DNA of 64,000 nt from NCBI GenBank assembly GCA_001579985.1, contig LRSR01014122.1, forward strand, positions 124,001 to 188,000, given 5' to 3'. Source of the stretch: Hypsibius dujardini (taxonomy: Eukaryota; Tardigrada; Eutardigrada; Parachela; Hypsibiidae). Below the pieces are notes generated by a model. It was not told where the DNA came from. It ran no database searches and was given only the letters and a program-made list of their open reading frames with translations. The translations under genes and the position numbers were made by a program. Positions 49,365 to 63,780 of this stretch are shown piece by piece; within the stretch, counting starts at the first letter, position 1, and every line of letters starts with the position of its first letter.

Positions 49365-52300
49365 ATGTCCAATGCCCGCCGCTGTAGCCTTCCGGGAACG
49401 GTGTATGAAGACGACCATGCTCGCCATCAGGTGCATATACCAGTACCCTCGAGGTGCCACATTTAACTATACTGGCTTAATAGTTCCTCATCCGATTAAA
49501 TGATGCATCATTTTTTTAACTCATCAGCATTATTATAAATTATAAATAGATCCAACAACAACAACTGGCTAAGCTATACGGAGCTGCTGCTAAAAGACGA
49601 GCCCCCGCTACTGGTACCACCGGACTGGATGCAGGGACACCACTGCAGCCGACAAGGTCCTTTCGCAAACCAAAATTAGGTATGAAAACTCTTCAAATTA
49701 AAACGTCTGTTCAGCCTCAAAATTTTTAAGCTGATACATGTAATGTTACGGCACATATGTTGTGGTAATAGACTACATACATGTAATTAGTACCGTAGAA
49801 TACTCATATATACAATGCAATACTCATGTAACTAATACAGTGTACGGTATCTGTATTAAAAATGTATGTAGGCTAAAACTCTTTTAGAGTCCCATGAGAA
49901 CTCAAAAGTCCTGTTAAATCGGGTATGCATTTATTTCAAGTGGGGTCGCATTTCTCATTTTTTCATAAAAAAGGGCAGCCTCCCATGAATAAAAAATTGC
50001 GTGCGCTGCACTAAAACACAAAAGCGCGCGACAAATTCTATGTACAGTAGTATGATGAAAAGAACAAGACGAGCCTTCATATTTGTTACAAATCTTGACA
50101 GGCTTATAGCCTCTAGTAGCCTCCCTCCTCATACTTATTACGTTTCAATTTTTTCCTACCTATTTCTGTTCATCCGTCTTAATGGCAAAAATGGTATTTC
50201 GTTTAGCTGGTTACACGACAGGGCGCGCGCGTGGGAGAGTATTGGTAGTATCTGAAAACGGCGCATCCTTGCTATTTTTCGTCTCCTACAGTACTCGTAC
50301 TCGTATTCTATCTGCCATCCATGGTTGGCAAGATGCACGCAAAGTGAATGCAGCTGAAATTCTGAGAAAAACAATGCGAGTACGAAAAAAAAGAAACCAT
50401 ATACTAGGAGCATAATAAACAGAGGTTACTACTATGCTAGGACGGTTCTGATTGTGCAAGTTCTGAACTGGACCAGGAGGCTGCCGGTAAATTAGACCCT
50501 AGCAAAATAGACCCTGGGTTCCTCCCAGCAGTGTGGCGCCACCTATAAGTGCACTGATGAGTCAGCTGAGTGAGCTGAGAAAAGAAATGCGCAGTGCAGT
50601 GCACCAGTTGTGTTTGCATCAACGGAGAGAGCCCTTCCATTGCTTTCCTTTTTTTCCCGAAAAGGATCAGAGTTGTGATCAGCTGACGATTATTCCCCCT
50701 CTTGTATGCTTTTGTCTTATCCTTCTATTTCTATCATTTTTGCTTCTCGCCACATCAAGCTAGCATGTCTGCATTGCATAAGCTCAACAAATTTGCTAAT
50801 CGCAACAAGCGCAAATATTCCGAACCTGGTAGGCATTGACAATCAGCCAATCAATTACGCGCAGCTCTTAATAGAAACATGTTCCAATCAACAATCGACC
50901 AAAGGGGTTTGTTTAAACGATGCTATTTTACGGCAATCAAGAAATAAAGCAACACTTCTCATGCCACGATTTTTATTGACGAAAATGACGCTAGGTCAGG
51001 CAAATGGTTTTGTTGATGCTTTCTTTGTACATTTGCAGCTGTTTTGACTACTCGTTACGGCCAGGATGGAGATAAGAATGCCGGACTGGCCGCTGCTTCC
51101 GCGGGAGTTAATCAACTCTCCCTCAAGGTCCCGTCTCAGAGAAGTTTCGACAGCGCCTCCAGTTCCTCCAACGCTACCGCCGTGATCTTTCGCGATTCCG
51201 AAGGGGAAGTGCATTCGGTGAGGGGTTAATGGGGCCACATTCCGCTTGAAATTCCCTTACACAGCCCTGCTAGAGACAATACGGAAGTTACACTTGCTAA
51301 TCATTCAATCAAAGCAAGTTTGCACTGCAAAACTTGTATCTCTATTCTGCCAATTTATTTTGCAGTTCCCCATGTCGGATCAGACTTTATTTGAGGAATC
51401 CGACCGTTTACAAGGTGACCTGTGTAAGTAAAGGAGTAATAAAGAAGTGCTGGAGACCGATTTCGAGGACTCGGTTTTCTTTGGAGACTTCTGATGAAAT
51501 TGCTTGTGCCCTGAATTGAGCTTTTCATTTTATTTCCCGTCTTTAGATTCTGATGGTTTGGGGGTCTTCAGCAAATTTATGGAAGCTCACACGTGCTACG
51601 ACTTGATTCCAACCAGTAGCAAATTGGTGGTCTTTGACACGCAGCTGTCGGTGAAGAAGGCATTTTTCGCCCTCGTTTACAACGGTATAGGTTTCCTTTT
51701 CTCTTCTGTCTTGTTGATTTTTCTCATCTTTTCAATTTGTATTGTCAGGTGTTCGAGCAGCACCTTTATGGGACAGCACGAAGCAAGCCTTTGTCGGTGA
51801 GTAGGTCTGCCGTACAGGCTGTCTTCGAAAATGAAATAATGAGGAGTGTCGACTGTCGACAAACGCTTTAGTGTCGCTTGATTGATTGCATTGTATTGGT
51901 TGATGTACATGTAGCATTAACTTTTTTACGAGATAGTCACAAGTGACGGGCCGTTGCATATGGCGTACATTAATTCGGTTTGTCATCGTGCCTTTCTGTT
52001 GCCGTGCAGGGATGTTAACTGTAACGGATTTCATCGCGATTCTGCACAAATACTTCAAGACTGCACAGGTAAGTACCCGCTCAGTCTCCATCGCAGCTAG
52101 CCAAGTGACACTTCACTCGGCGCTCCATAGATCAAGATGGAAGAACTCGAGGAGCACCGGATCCAGACTTGGCGGGATGTTTTGCAGGTACGTGTGACTT
52201 TCCCGTCATGGGATGTGGAAATTGTTTTGTTTACCCGACGTAACTTTGCAGGACGAGCTACCGCAGCGCCAGTTTGTCTGGATAAATCCGGAGGCCAGGT

Positions 52301-53474
52301 TCGCTGATACTTTGGTACATGTTCCAGTTCGGTGTTCTTGACTGTATTGCTTCACATTTACCAGTTTGAATGATGCCGTTCGCGCCTTGGTGCAAAACAA
52401 GGTGCATCGCTTGCCCGTCATCGATCCCGCCACCGGAAATGTCCTCTACATTCTAACCCACAAGCGGATACTCAAGTTTATGATGCTCTATGTATGTGGG
52501 CCACACTGAAATATGGTATTTTGGGGATGTAAGATGGTTCTTCTTTTCTCCTACAGCTTGGCCAGTGGATGCGGTTGAGCATGGGCGGTGAGACCGTGTC
52601 GTTGGGTCCCACGTCGTGTGGTGACCTGGATCCTCCGTTGCCGGCTATTCTCAACCGGACCTTGGGCGAACTCCGAGAACAGATTGGCACCTATGAGGGC
52701 ATCGAAACAGTATGATACACCATCTTCTCTTGGCTAACGGGTGTGTTCTAAGCCTGCATGATGTTGTAGGTGAGTCCGGATACGAAGATTATTGAGGCGC
52801 TGACCAAGTTTGTCTACAAACGCGTTTCCGCCTTGCCGGTCGTCGACAGCGAAGGAAAGGTTGTGGACATTTACGCCAAGTTTGACGTTATTGTGCGTAT
52901 ATCGGACTTTCACGTTGGCATGAGAAGGTGCAACTGTCAATGCCACTTTTATTGGCAGAATTTGGCGGCGGAAAAGACATACAACAACCTAGACATTTCC
53001 ATTTTGCAAGCTCTGGAACACCGTAACGAGGTACGTTGGCAGTTTGGGAGATTGTTGAGTTAGTTGCCGTGCAGCTTTGATTTGAAAGCATTTTGTTTGC
53101 AGTGGTTTGAAGGTGTCCATAAATGCACGCTAAATGACACGCTGTTGTCGGTGTTGAATACCATCGTCAAGGCCGAAGTGCATCGCTTGGTGGTGACGGA
53201 TGATGCTGGTCACGTACTTGGAGTCATGTCCCTTTCCGACATTCTCAATTTCCTTGTTTTGAACCATTCAGGTAAGACCGTCAACTCTACCTAAAATACG
53301 TCGCTTCGACAAAGGCATCCTCGTCGTGGCGGGGTTTCTCGGCTGATTGGCTGATTATTTTGTGTACCTCTTTTTTTTAAAGGAGAGTATAATTTGGATG
53401 ATCTGGTGGAGGGTTCTCTGACTCCTGGGAGCTCACCGACACCCAACTCCACGCCGACCGCTACGCCATTGTAA
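49365..53474 (+). CDS. PRKAG: AMP-activated protein kinase gamma subunit
   Basis: Regulatory AMPK subunit that senses AMP/ADP/ATP through four CBS repeats. Fifteen exons (49365-49430, 49550-49679, 51039-51217, 51366-51414, 51547-51684, 51749-51796, 52010-52068, 52131-52187, 52252-52298, 52365-52491, 52557-52709, 52770-52892, 52959-53030, 53103-53271, 53383-53474) give 502 residues. An N-terminal extension of about 150 residues, rich in Ser/Ala/Gln, precedes CBS1 ([20 protein letters not shown]), as in long gamma2/3 forms. Further blocks are [60 protein letters not shown] and [20 protein letters not shown], one per CBS repeat. The C-terminus adds a Pro/Thr/Ser tail after the last CBS. A second first exon lies in intron 2. 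Confidence 0.97.
50765..50828 (+). CDS. PRKAG: alternative first coding exon of AMPK gamma
   Basis: A Met-starting 64-base exon ([20 protein letters not shown]) ends at a GT donor in phase 1, the same phase as exon 2. It can therefore splice straight to the exon at 51039 and give a 458-residue isoform with a basic N-terminus. A TATAAG at about 50543 and a GC-rich stretch upstream could be its promoter. The exon lies in the long 1.36-kb intron 49680-51038, whose remaining parts show nothing else coding. Transcript evidence is needed to prove use. Confidence 0.6.
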
Positions 53475-55518
53475 CACGGCCCGGCCGATCCCCATTGATG
53501 ATTTGAGCCTCATGCAAGGGCTCTTCTCGCTTGCTATTTTAACTTTTCCGGTATTCGTCCGGAATTTTTTATTCTAATCCAAATGTACCATACTAATTGT
53601 CGTTGATCGCCTGATGTGGGAGGGATGAAAGAGAGATAGGGCGTGGGCGCGCTGCTGCGGCTGTTTATTTCGATAGAAAAAAAATGTTTTATAGAGCAAG
53701 GCAACTTGTGGCTTTTCTATTTTACATTACAACTTGCTTTTTGGAGACTGCAGGTTGAGCTTACCAGAGGGACTACGAATATGAGCACTATTTTCTGATC
53801 GCAACACCCCATTCTAATTCCTGTACAAAACTCTGTATGCTCTGTATAGGGTTGCTCTATAGTATATATTATTATTATCAACTAAGGTTGATAAATAAAA
53901 AAGTCAAAATTGGTTTTTCGCTGAATGATTAAGTCCAACTAGTGCGGTACAGTGACCAGTAAAGTAGTCAGTCAGCAAAAGCTGTTACGTAGCGTGGAGG
54001 ATCAATAAAATCTTGAAGATGAGAAAAGCCCAAGCGCCGTCTGCCGGCCTTGCACAGAATCGTGAGGCTGGCGCTTGAAAAGAATGCCTGATAGAGGGCC
54101 TTAGCGATGCCTACATGGGTCCGCTGAATTGAATTGAATCGAGAAGCCATGCTTTTCAGCTTGAAAAATTTTTGAACTGCAGAAAGTAGAAGTTCAGTAG
54201 TCAGTCAATCGGACCTTGCAGTTCTTTTTACTCGAAACTGCCAGTTCTCCCACTTTTACCTGCGGAATTTTTTTTTATTCCCCAAGAATTGTGCTACTGT
54301 TTGACTTCGGACCGGTAAGTGCCAGCAAAAACCCCAAAATATTCCATTCCCGAGTCCGCGTGTAAACTGCGCCAGCGTCCTGTAGTAGGCCGATAAGAAA
54401 ATTACTCCCATTAAGTGTAGGCGAATGGCGTAGGTAAAAGGCCTACCGTTGTGAGAGAAAGCCAAAGAGGGAAAGCTGACAGTTCAACGTGCTTTCTCAC
54501 ACACAAGTCCTCAAAACATTGGTAACCTTTCACTGACGGTTTTTTTGCTTTTTGTGGTTTCTCTTTAGGTCATCGGCCAACGGTTTGAGACTTGACCTTT
54601 TGAAATTTTTTATCCGGCCTGTGGAGAAATCTTATTGTGAGCTTGTGTTGATGGAGTATCTGCGAAGCGTCCACCATTTTCACCTTGACCGCCAGCTCAT
54701 TCCTCGCTAATGTTTTTATCTCCCCCGCATCGAAAAAGGTATGTTGCCAATGGAACTGTTGAGTTTATCAGTCTTTAAAGATATTAAATTAATTTTTATA
54801 GATGAAAATGTTGACTGCTCTAGTGTTTTGAGCTGTTAGAGGCAGTGGGCTCTTGGCTTGTTATTTTCGTTTTTCGTCAACGCAGATATCATTGCTGAAT
54901 TGATTGATTAGTCACTATGCAGTCGGCAATGTTTTGCTCTTTTTGCTTGATTGATTAGCAAGAAATTCGAGGGATGATGCGTATGATGCGCTCTGGTTTT
55001 GTGTACTTCGCTCAACATGGCATTTTGCGCATTGTTCTCCCCATAGAAATACTTTTATTTGTTCTTTCGTGAAATTTCTAAATTTTCTAATGAAATCATG
55101 TTGGTATGCTTGTGATCGGAATAAAGTTAGCCAATGTTCTGGACGAAATCGATGGATCTGAATAAACTGTTAAATCAACAAAAAGGTCGGTGCTTGATTG
55201 ACGGCACAGGTGAATACAGATCACAATTGTTTGCAGTGGCTGATTGGCTGATTATCATGAAAATGGTTCTAAGTTTTTTCTTTGCATGCCTAGCTTGGAA
55301 TATTTTCCAGGATATTGTTCTGTCGAAAACCGTGGCGCATTGTACATTTTAGTATGGCTTTATGTTCTAGTTAAGGAGAATGGGAATAGAGTAGGAATAT
55401 GGAAAGAAAGGAGCCTCCATTGTAGTGACAGTCGCCCTTTATCGTATTATTTTCGTTGACTTACTGTATTTCCGCATGATCCGTTTTAAACGATTTCGTC
55501 TTTGATATAGCGCTGGAA
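53475..55518. other. gap between AMPK gamma and CBP
   Basis: AATAAA at 53894-53899 probably ends AMPK gamma. GAAAAAG with a GT donor at about 54739, and an acceptor at 55510 just before the CBP ATG, suggest a CBP 5' UTR exon near 54.6-54.7 kb. Two small minus-strand frames (53968-54150 and 54256-54465) are noted under findings. Confidence 0.5.
53894..53899 (+). terminator. polyadenylation signal AATAAA, AMPK gamma
   Basis: AATAAA about 420 bases after the AMPK gamma stop. Confidence 0.5.
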
Positions 55519-58500
55519 ATGGGAGACGGACCTGTGATTAAAAAGCCTCGGGCGACGCAGGACGCTGCGGCAGGTAAGATACTCTACCGAGGATACTTAT
55601 ATTGGCTGCCATCTTGGATGACATCAGGCAGACATGTTTAGACGGATATTAGAGCAGCTTCCATAATCTTTTCCCCTTCTCACTGTCTCGTCCAGATTTC
55701 GACTTTCAGTCATTGGAAAACCTTTTACCGGATGATTTGTTGGTTCCCGATGCCGGCGATAATCCTGGGAGGCCGCACGAAAATGGCCTCAACGGCATCG
55801 CCGATCCGGTCACTGCGTATTCTGACAATCCGTCCTCCTTCACCGGTAATAACCAAAACCACGGTAAGCTCCAAGCCTTCCTATGAGGTTTAGAATTGTT
55901 TTAATCAAGTTTTAGCCAGTATCGCCCTGTTAAAAAGTGCATTTGTATAGGGTTTCTTGGTTCCTTGACTGCTTCAGTTGATTGATCAGTTTGATGGTAT
56001 TTGTTTCGCTTCGGAATTGGCCAACTGATTGCTTGATGATATAAACTTTAACAGATGGATGTAGTTGAGATATTCAACCTGTTTTATTTCATATTCGATC
56101 TTACTCAGATGCTTTTTTTCCTTTAGCAGGGACAGCGGCGACACGAAATGTTAACTTAACACAACTCCTCGCCAGCGCCCGCCACAGTCAACCTATTCCG
56201 CTGGGCCTTCCGCTGGACAACATTACCTCCGCCAGCAACATGGCGCCCTCTCCTGCCTTGGGCACACCCCCACCACCCGGACAGCCGGGCGGTCAGCAGC
56301 AACCAGGCAGCAGTAATGCCTTAATGAATCCGCGGGCAAGTCCCGCGGCCCTCCAGAATGCCACCTCTCACCGCCAGTCACCGCAATTGCCCCGCACAAC
56401 AACCCCCGGTGGCCATCCTAACCTCCAGTTTACCACCAATGGCGGAGGGGGCGGCGGCGGCGGTCCCCCAGTCAACATGGGCGGCGGCAACGCCGGCGGT
56501 GTCAGCAACTCTGCCAACGGTATTCCAGCCGGTATGAACATCTTCCACAACAACATGGCCACCTACAACGGCACTGAGGTCAGCTTTCACGGTCATCCTC
56601 AACAACAGCAGCCGCAGCAGCTGCTGCTGAATAATGGCCGGATGCCATTTCCGAATGGTCATGCCCAGATGAATGGTCAGATGGGTGGCGGCGGTTACCC
56701 CGGACAGAATGGAAGCCAACCAATGATGAACGGCCCTTCGATGATGATGAATGGGCCGACACAGGTACCGGGAGGTCTGGCGCGGACATCTAGCGCTGGG
56801 AACTTGGCCGTACATCAGCAGCAGCAACCGGCCATGGTGAGGGCGGGAGCGCCGCCCAACCAGCAGATACGGATGCCGAATAACTCAATGCAGCAGCATA
56901 GACCAAACATGGGTCCCAGGGTAAGAATTCGTCGTTGAACTATCCTTTAATTTTGTTAAAATTTATCAGCTCTTTTGGTTTGGTTGTAGCCGGGAATGCC
57001 GTCTGGCAGTATGAACGGTCCGATGGGACCGCAAGTTTCTCCCGGTCAGAATGGCGTGCGGTTGTTTTCGCAGCAACAGCAACAGCAGCCCAATTCCTTT
57101 AGTCCACCACCACCGCTGATGAATTTGAATCCGGTATCACCGCCGATGCCCAATATGATGCAACAGCAGCAGGGCTCGGCAGGAGGTGGTGGCATGCAGA
57201 TTGCAATGCAGAACCACGCCGGGCAGCAGCAGCAACAGTTAGCTTTGCAACAGCCCATGTCGGTCGGACCGGTACAGAATCAGCTCAGCCCACCTAGCGT
57301 GGGGGATCCGGAGAAGCGCAAAATCATTCAACAGCAGTTGGTGTTGCTGCTCCACGCGCACAAGTGCCAACGCCGGGAACAGGTACAGCCAGATGGGACG
57401 AAGCGGGATTGCACCCTGCCGCACTGCCGGACGATGAAGAACGTCCTCACACATATGACTCAGTGCCAGGCTGGGAAAGCCTGTCAGAGTAAGTGCATCT
57501 TATTTTCGGTTGGTTGACTGATTGGGAAATCACTCAAAAATGCACCTTTCGGACATCTTTTCAGTGCCACACTGCGCGTCTTCGAGGCAAATCATCCAGC
57601 ATTGGAAGACATGCGCCCGCTCTGACTGCCCTGTCTGTCTTCCCTTGAAGCAAGCATCGGACCGGCAGCGGCCGCCAGGTTTCGGTAAGGCGTACTCTAA
57701 TGATAGACTCACTTTTAGTCAGTTTATAATACTCAATGATCTATTTTCGTGATTGATAGAGTTTCCGCCTGGACTAGGTCCAATGGGACAGCCAATGATG
57801 CAGCCAGCCGGTGCTGGTGGAGCCGGTGTTGCAGGTAATCCTGCGGTGAACGGCAACTTTCCTGCAATGAATGGCGGCGGCATGAACAGACCACCGGGTC
57901 CTGCAAACTTTGGTAGCGGTGGCAATACTGCACCGGGGAATCAAGGAATGCTGAGAAATTCCCGTAAGATTTATATTTCGAAATGTATGTTTTAGAATTT
58001 CCTTACCGTTCTGCTTGCTGCAGGTGACGGTGCTGGCATAGGAATAGGTAATTATCAGCTCCTACAGGGAGGAGGCCAACAGAATGTCCAGCAGCAGTTT
58101 GACAACGTCCTGAGCCCGCAGTCTGAAGGAGCGCCGCTGACGCAGGCCGCAACTCTACAGCGACTGATGGCGCCGCCGACTGAGCACTCAATCCTCTCAA
58201 CCATCCAGTTTAGCCCGCAAACGGTACCCACTAAAGACTGGCACCAGTCCATCAACATGGACCTGCGCAACCACCTGATTCATAAACTGTACGATTGGCT
58301 AATTTTTTTGTACGCCAACGTTTTGCATCTTTCCATTTGGGGATTTGCTTTAGTAATATCCTAACACGGTCTCTTTTTTTCCATAGGGTCCAAGCAATTT
58401 TTCCGTACAAGGACCCATCGGCGCTGCAAGATAAGCGAATGAACAATCTCATCTCGTACGCGAGAAAAGTCGAGGCGGATATGTATGAGACTGCCAACAC

Positions 58501-61500
58501 GCGGGTGAGTTGCACTTCGGAAGTTTTTTTTAATGGAAATTAACTTAAATTTGCATTGCCATTGACTAACGATGTTTGCTGTTTCAGGAGGAGTACTACC
58601 AGTTTTTGGCGGAGAAAATCTATAAAATCCAGAAGGAGCTGGAAGAGAAGAGGCTGAAACGTCAGAATGAAAAGAAGCCTGCGCTACTGCCCAACGGACA
58701 ACTGGCCTTACCGGATCTTGGTGGTGGAGGAATTCAGGGTTTGGCTGGATTCAGTGGAGGCGGTGCGACAGCCGCGAGTCCTCGCGGCCCGCCCGGATTG
58801 GCTGGTGGTCCCGGAGTCCGTCCACCGATGCGTCCGTCCGCTCCCGGTGACTTCAACGGCAATAACAATGCTCTCAACGACTTCATGCAGCGAGGTGGTG
58901 GTCAACCAGGCTTGAACTTCCCAGCACCGTCGCCACTGGGCGGGAATAACGGCGGCAGCTATCAGAATGGATTCGGTGCCGGTGGAATGGGCGGAGGTTA
59001 TGGAACGCCTCAGCATCAAACTAACTTTGACATTATGATGCAACCAAAGGTAAATTTTTTCCATAAATTGACGAATTGGATGACTTCAGTACAAGTTGTC
59101 TTGCTCCTTTTCAGAATGAATTTGGTCAAGAGTTTCGCCCAAACTCAGCCATGAGTGTGGGCGGAGGCAGTCTGGAAGGTGGACAGTCGCAGGACGATAA
59201 TGGAAATTACCAAATGAAGCAAGAGCCGGCCGATGGAGTTGGCACAAGCCCAAAACACCAGTTACCATCGGACTCGCAGAACTCAGTCAAGTCCGAACAA
59301 GAAAGCGACCATACCGGCCGGGAAGAAGTTCCCATGCGTGGATCTTCCTCCCCCTCGCAGGCACTTTCGGGCGCCCCAACCAGTGTGCAGTCATCTACCA
59401 CCGACAGCGACACCTTAAAATCGGAACAGGACGGGGCGGTGGTGACACATGGCGGGGAGTCTAGCAATGAGACTAAGATGGTGCTAACAGGCAAGGACGG
59501 CAAGACGCCGAAGAAGGTGCACGCGCCGGAAGAATTGTTGAACGCCTTGACGCCTCTCATCGATCGCCTCTTCTATCTCGATCCGGAAGGTGTGCCGTTC
59601 CGCGAGCCGGTCAACCCGGAGGCCTTGTATATTCCCGATTACTTGAATATCATCAAGACGCCAATGGATCTGTCGACGATTAAGGACAAACTTGAGAACG
59701 GAAAGTACGATGATCCATGGCAGTTTTCCGATGACATTTGGCTCATGTTCACGAATGCCTGGACGTATAATCGCAAGGGCTCGAAAGTTTTCAAGTTCTG
59801 TACCAAGGTAAATTGCCGTCCAATAAATTTGTAAAGGCTGTTGTTCAGTTTCAATGTTTTTGCTCTTTTTTTGTTTGGTATTGTAGCTATCGGAAGTGTT
59901 TGAATCGGAGGTGGATCCGGTGATGCAGAGGCTCGGTTACTGCTGCGGTCGGCGTTACGTCTTTCAGCCGCAGGTCCTGTGCTGCTATGGGAAACAGCTG
60001 TGCACCATTCCTCGTGATACTGGCTACTGGAGCTATCAGAACCGGTATGTTCTTGCTAGGAGGGCGAACACATGTTCTGCTTTGCCGGTTGACAAATCTT
60101 TTCCCCTTTGCAGATACACTTACTGCCAGCGTTGTTTTGACGAGATTTCCGGTGACACCGTGACTCTCGGCGACGACCCGTCAGTCCCGATGACGTGAGT
60201 GACTTTACTTTGATTTGGAGTCGTAACCGGTGTGCTTTGCATTCAAACGGGTTGGTTTCTTTTAGGAATATTAAGAAGGACCTGTTCCAGGAGATGAAAA
60301 ATGACCAAGTCGACTATGAGCCGTAAGTCTCCAGCCAAGTCGCGGCCTGAATAACACCATATATTCATGTCTGCCTTTTCTATAGGTTTGTCCACTGCAA
60401 GCTGTGCGGTAGAAAGGACCACCAAATTTGTGTCTTGCACATGGATCAAATCTGGCCGGAGGGATTTGTGTGCGAGTGCTGCTTGAAGCAGCAGAACGCC
60501 AGGAGGAAGGACAACCGATTTAGTTCGAAGAGTGAGTGGACCGCCGCCTATGACTCTGTACAGAGCTGTTAGATCAGAAAATGAACACACGTAAAGTATT
60601 AGTATTATTAGTATATCAGTATAGTACAAGTATTAAGTACATAGTATTTATTAGTATATTAGTATTCATTAGTATTTATTAGTATTAGTACTGTACTTGT
60701 ATTAGTATTAGTATTTATTAGTATTTGTTAGTATTTATTAGTATTTATTTATAACAAAGTATTTGCGTGAGAAATGAACGAATTTTCTTTCTTTTTTTCG
60801 TCAGAGCTCCCACCGACGAAGCTGGGTCAGCACATTGAGAATCATATCAACAGCTACCTACAAAATAAGCACGTCACGGAAGCGGGCGAGGTGACAATCC
60901 GAGTGCTGTCCAGCTGCGACAAGACTGTGGAGATCAAACCGGGCATGAAGCACAAGTTCGGCGCAACCAAGGAAATCGCTGAGACCTTCCCCTACCGCAC
61001 CAAAGCCATATTCGCCTTTGAGGACATTGACGGGACGGATGTGTGCTTTTTCGGGATGCACGTGCAAGAGTATGGGTCGGACTGTCCGCCGCCAAACTCC
61101 CGCCGCGTCTACATTGCGTACCTGGACAGTGTTCATTTTTTCCGGCCGAAGCATGTACGCACTGCTGTCTACCATGAGATCCTGCTCAGCTACATCAATT
61201 ACTGCAAGAACCTCGGCTACACGATGGCTCACATTTGGGCCTGTCCGCCGTCAGAGGGCGACGACTACGTCTTCCACTCTCACCCGCCAGAGCAGAAGAT
61301 TCCCAAGCCAAAGCGGTTGCAGGAATGGTATCGCCGGATGCTCGACAAGGGCATCACCGACGGCATCATCACCGAGTACAAAGACATTCTCAAGCACTCC
61401 ATGGAGGATAGTGTCTCCTGTGCCACCGAGCTGCCCTATTTCGAAGGTAACATTTTTTGCAAGTGAATTAAAATATTCCAGGGTTTCAAACACATGACCT

Positions 61501-63706
61501 GGAGTTCCAGTCTTGAATGGTCAAATAGAACTTTTATCTTCGACTCGTGTTTCGTGTTTTAGCTTTTATCCTAAGTAAATAGTCTAATCAAATAATCTCT
61601 AATTTTGACCCAGTTGTTTTGACACTCTTTTTTTGCAGGTGATTTCTGGCCAAATGTGATGGAGGAGTGCATCAAGGAGGTGGAGCAGTTGGAGTTGAAG
61701 GAGAAAGAAGAGCGCCACTCGCTGGAAGACAGTGATGACAGCGACGACACTAGTAGTGAACCGGGTAAGGGGAAGAAACGCCCGAAGAAGGGTCAATCCA
61801 GTAAGAAGCAGAAAGGCAGCAGCAAATCGGCGTCGCGCAAGTCCAACAAGAAGGGTCTCGGCGGGATCAGCGCTAATGCCAACATCCTCACACAGAAGAT
61901 CTTCAACACTATGGATAAGCATAAAGACGTACGTACATTGCTGGCAAACAAATTTTCTGACGTTCCGGTTTTTAATACCACTTCTGTTCAGGTGTTCTTT
62001 GTGGTACGTCTCCATCCGCAGCAGCGGCAGACCAGTCTGCCGGAGATTGTCGATCCTGATCCGTTAATCAGCTGCGAGCTGATGGACGGACGGGACGCTT
62101 TCCTCACCATGTCCCGTGAGAAGCACTACGAGTTCTCCTCCCTCCGGCGGACTAAGTTCTCTACCCTCGCCATGCTCTACGAGTTGCACACACAGCAAGG
62201 CCAGGATCGATTTGTCTACACGTGTAACTCGTGCAAGGCACACGTGGAGACGCGTTATCAGTGTAGCGTCTGTGATGTAAGTCCAGATACCACAAACACA
62301 CATTGTCTTCCTTTTGCCTCTCTCATCTCTGTCGTAGCACGCCTCATCGATTGCACATGTACAGTGACACCCCACATTGCTTTTAGTGGATTAGCTCTCC
62401 GTCTTTCTGTTTGTCTGTTTTTTTTGCCTGCCTTTTTTTTGTCTGTCGGTCTGTGCGTTCATGTCTGAGCACCTTTTCGCCCGTAGAGTTATGCGCTAAT
62501 ATTTTGTTTGCCTTCTACAGGACTTTGACTTGTGTGTCCCGTGCTACGAGAAGGAAGGCCATCCCCACAAGATGGATCGCCTCGGTATGGATCTGGACGA
62601 CGGCAGCTCTGCCAAGGACTCCAAAGCTCAGGGTGCCAATCCCAAGGAGTCGCGCCTGATTTACCTGCAAAAGTTTATCCAGTCCCTCGTCCACACCAGC
62701 CAGTGCCGCGACGCCAACTGCCGCAATCCGAGCTGCGCCAAGATGAAGCGCTTCATCGCCCACACTCGCGGCTGCAAAAAGAAGACCAACGGCCAGTGTC
62801 CGGTCTGCAAGCAGCTCATTGCTCTGTGCTGCTACCACGCCAAGCAATGCAACGAGACCAAGTGTGTGGTGCCGTTCTGCACCAACATCAAGGCCAAGAT
62901 AAAGACGCAACGGCAGCAGCAGGATCTCCAGCGGGCGCACTTTAATCGCCGGCGGAATGCCTTGATGAACCAGCAGATTCGGATGGGTCCAGGTCAGCCG
63001 CCGGGTAGCCAGGATATGAGCAACAACAATCATACCAGCGTGCCGAGTCCCGGTTCCAACAACAATGTCATGCCGCATGGGCCGGTGGGTGGGATGAAGA
63101 CTCAGCCCAGTGCCAGCGCTTTGGATGCTGTTCGATCTGTCCAGGTTCGTCTTCCTTGAAGCCATCACAGCATTTGTTGGTTGGATTGTTGAAATAGTTT
63201 TGATGTTCACTTTTATTTCAGGAACACGCCCGTTATCAAGCCCAACAGATTGGTGGAAAGGGCGGAATGCCGCAATTCGGGAACCAGCAGTTTGGCGGTG
63301 GAAAGGGCATGAATATGCCCGGTGGCGTTGGTAGTCACCCCGGTCTACAGTCCGGAATGGTAGGCGGCGGCAAGGGTATCGCCGAGCAGCACTTTGACCA
63401 GCACTTTATGACGACCAGCAAACCTCTCATGCCCACCCAGAGTCCTCCGATGGGCAATCGTGCTCTGCCGCCGGTGAACCAGCGATGGGACGGCGGCGCC
63501 GGTGGTCTGCAGAATCCCAACGGCGCCAATATGGGCCCACGTGGAGGCGTGCCTAATATGATGGTGCAGCAGGGCAATCAAGGCACATCCTTGCAACCGG
63601 GACAGAATCCGCAGTAAGGATAAATACAGGGGTCACATAGACAGACAGAAAAAGAAGAAGGAATGGTAGGTGGTGTAGAAACAGGCAGGCAGGCAGGCAG
63701 GCAGGT

Positions 63707-63780
<74 letters not shown>

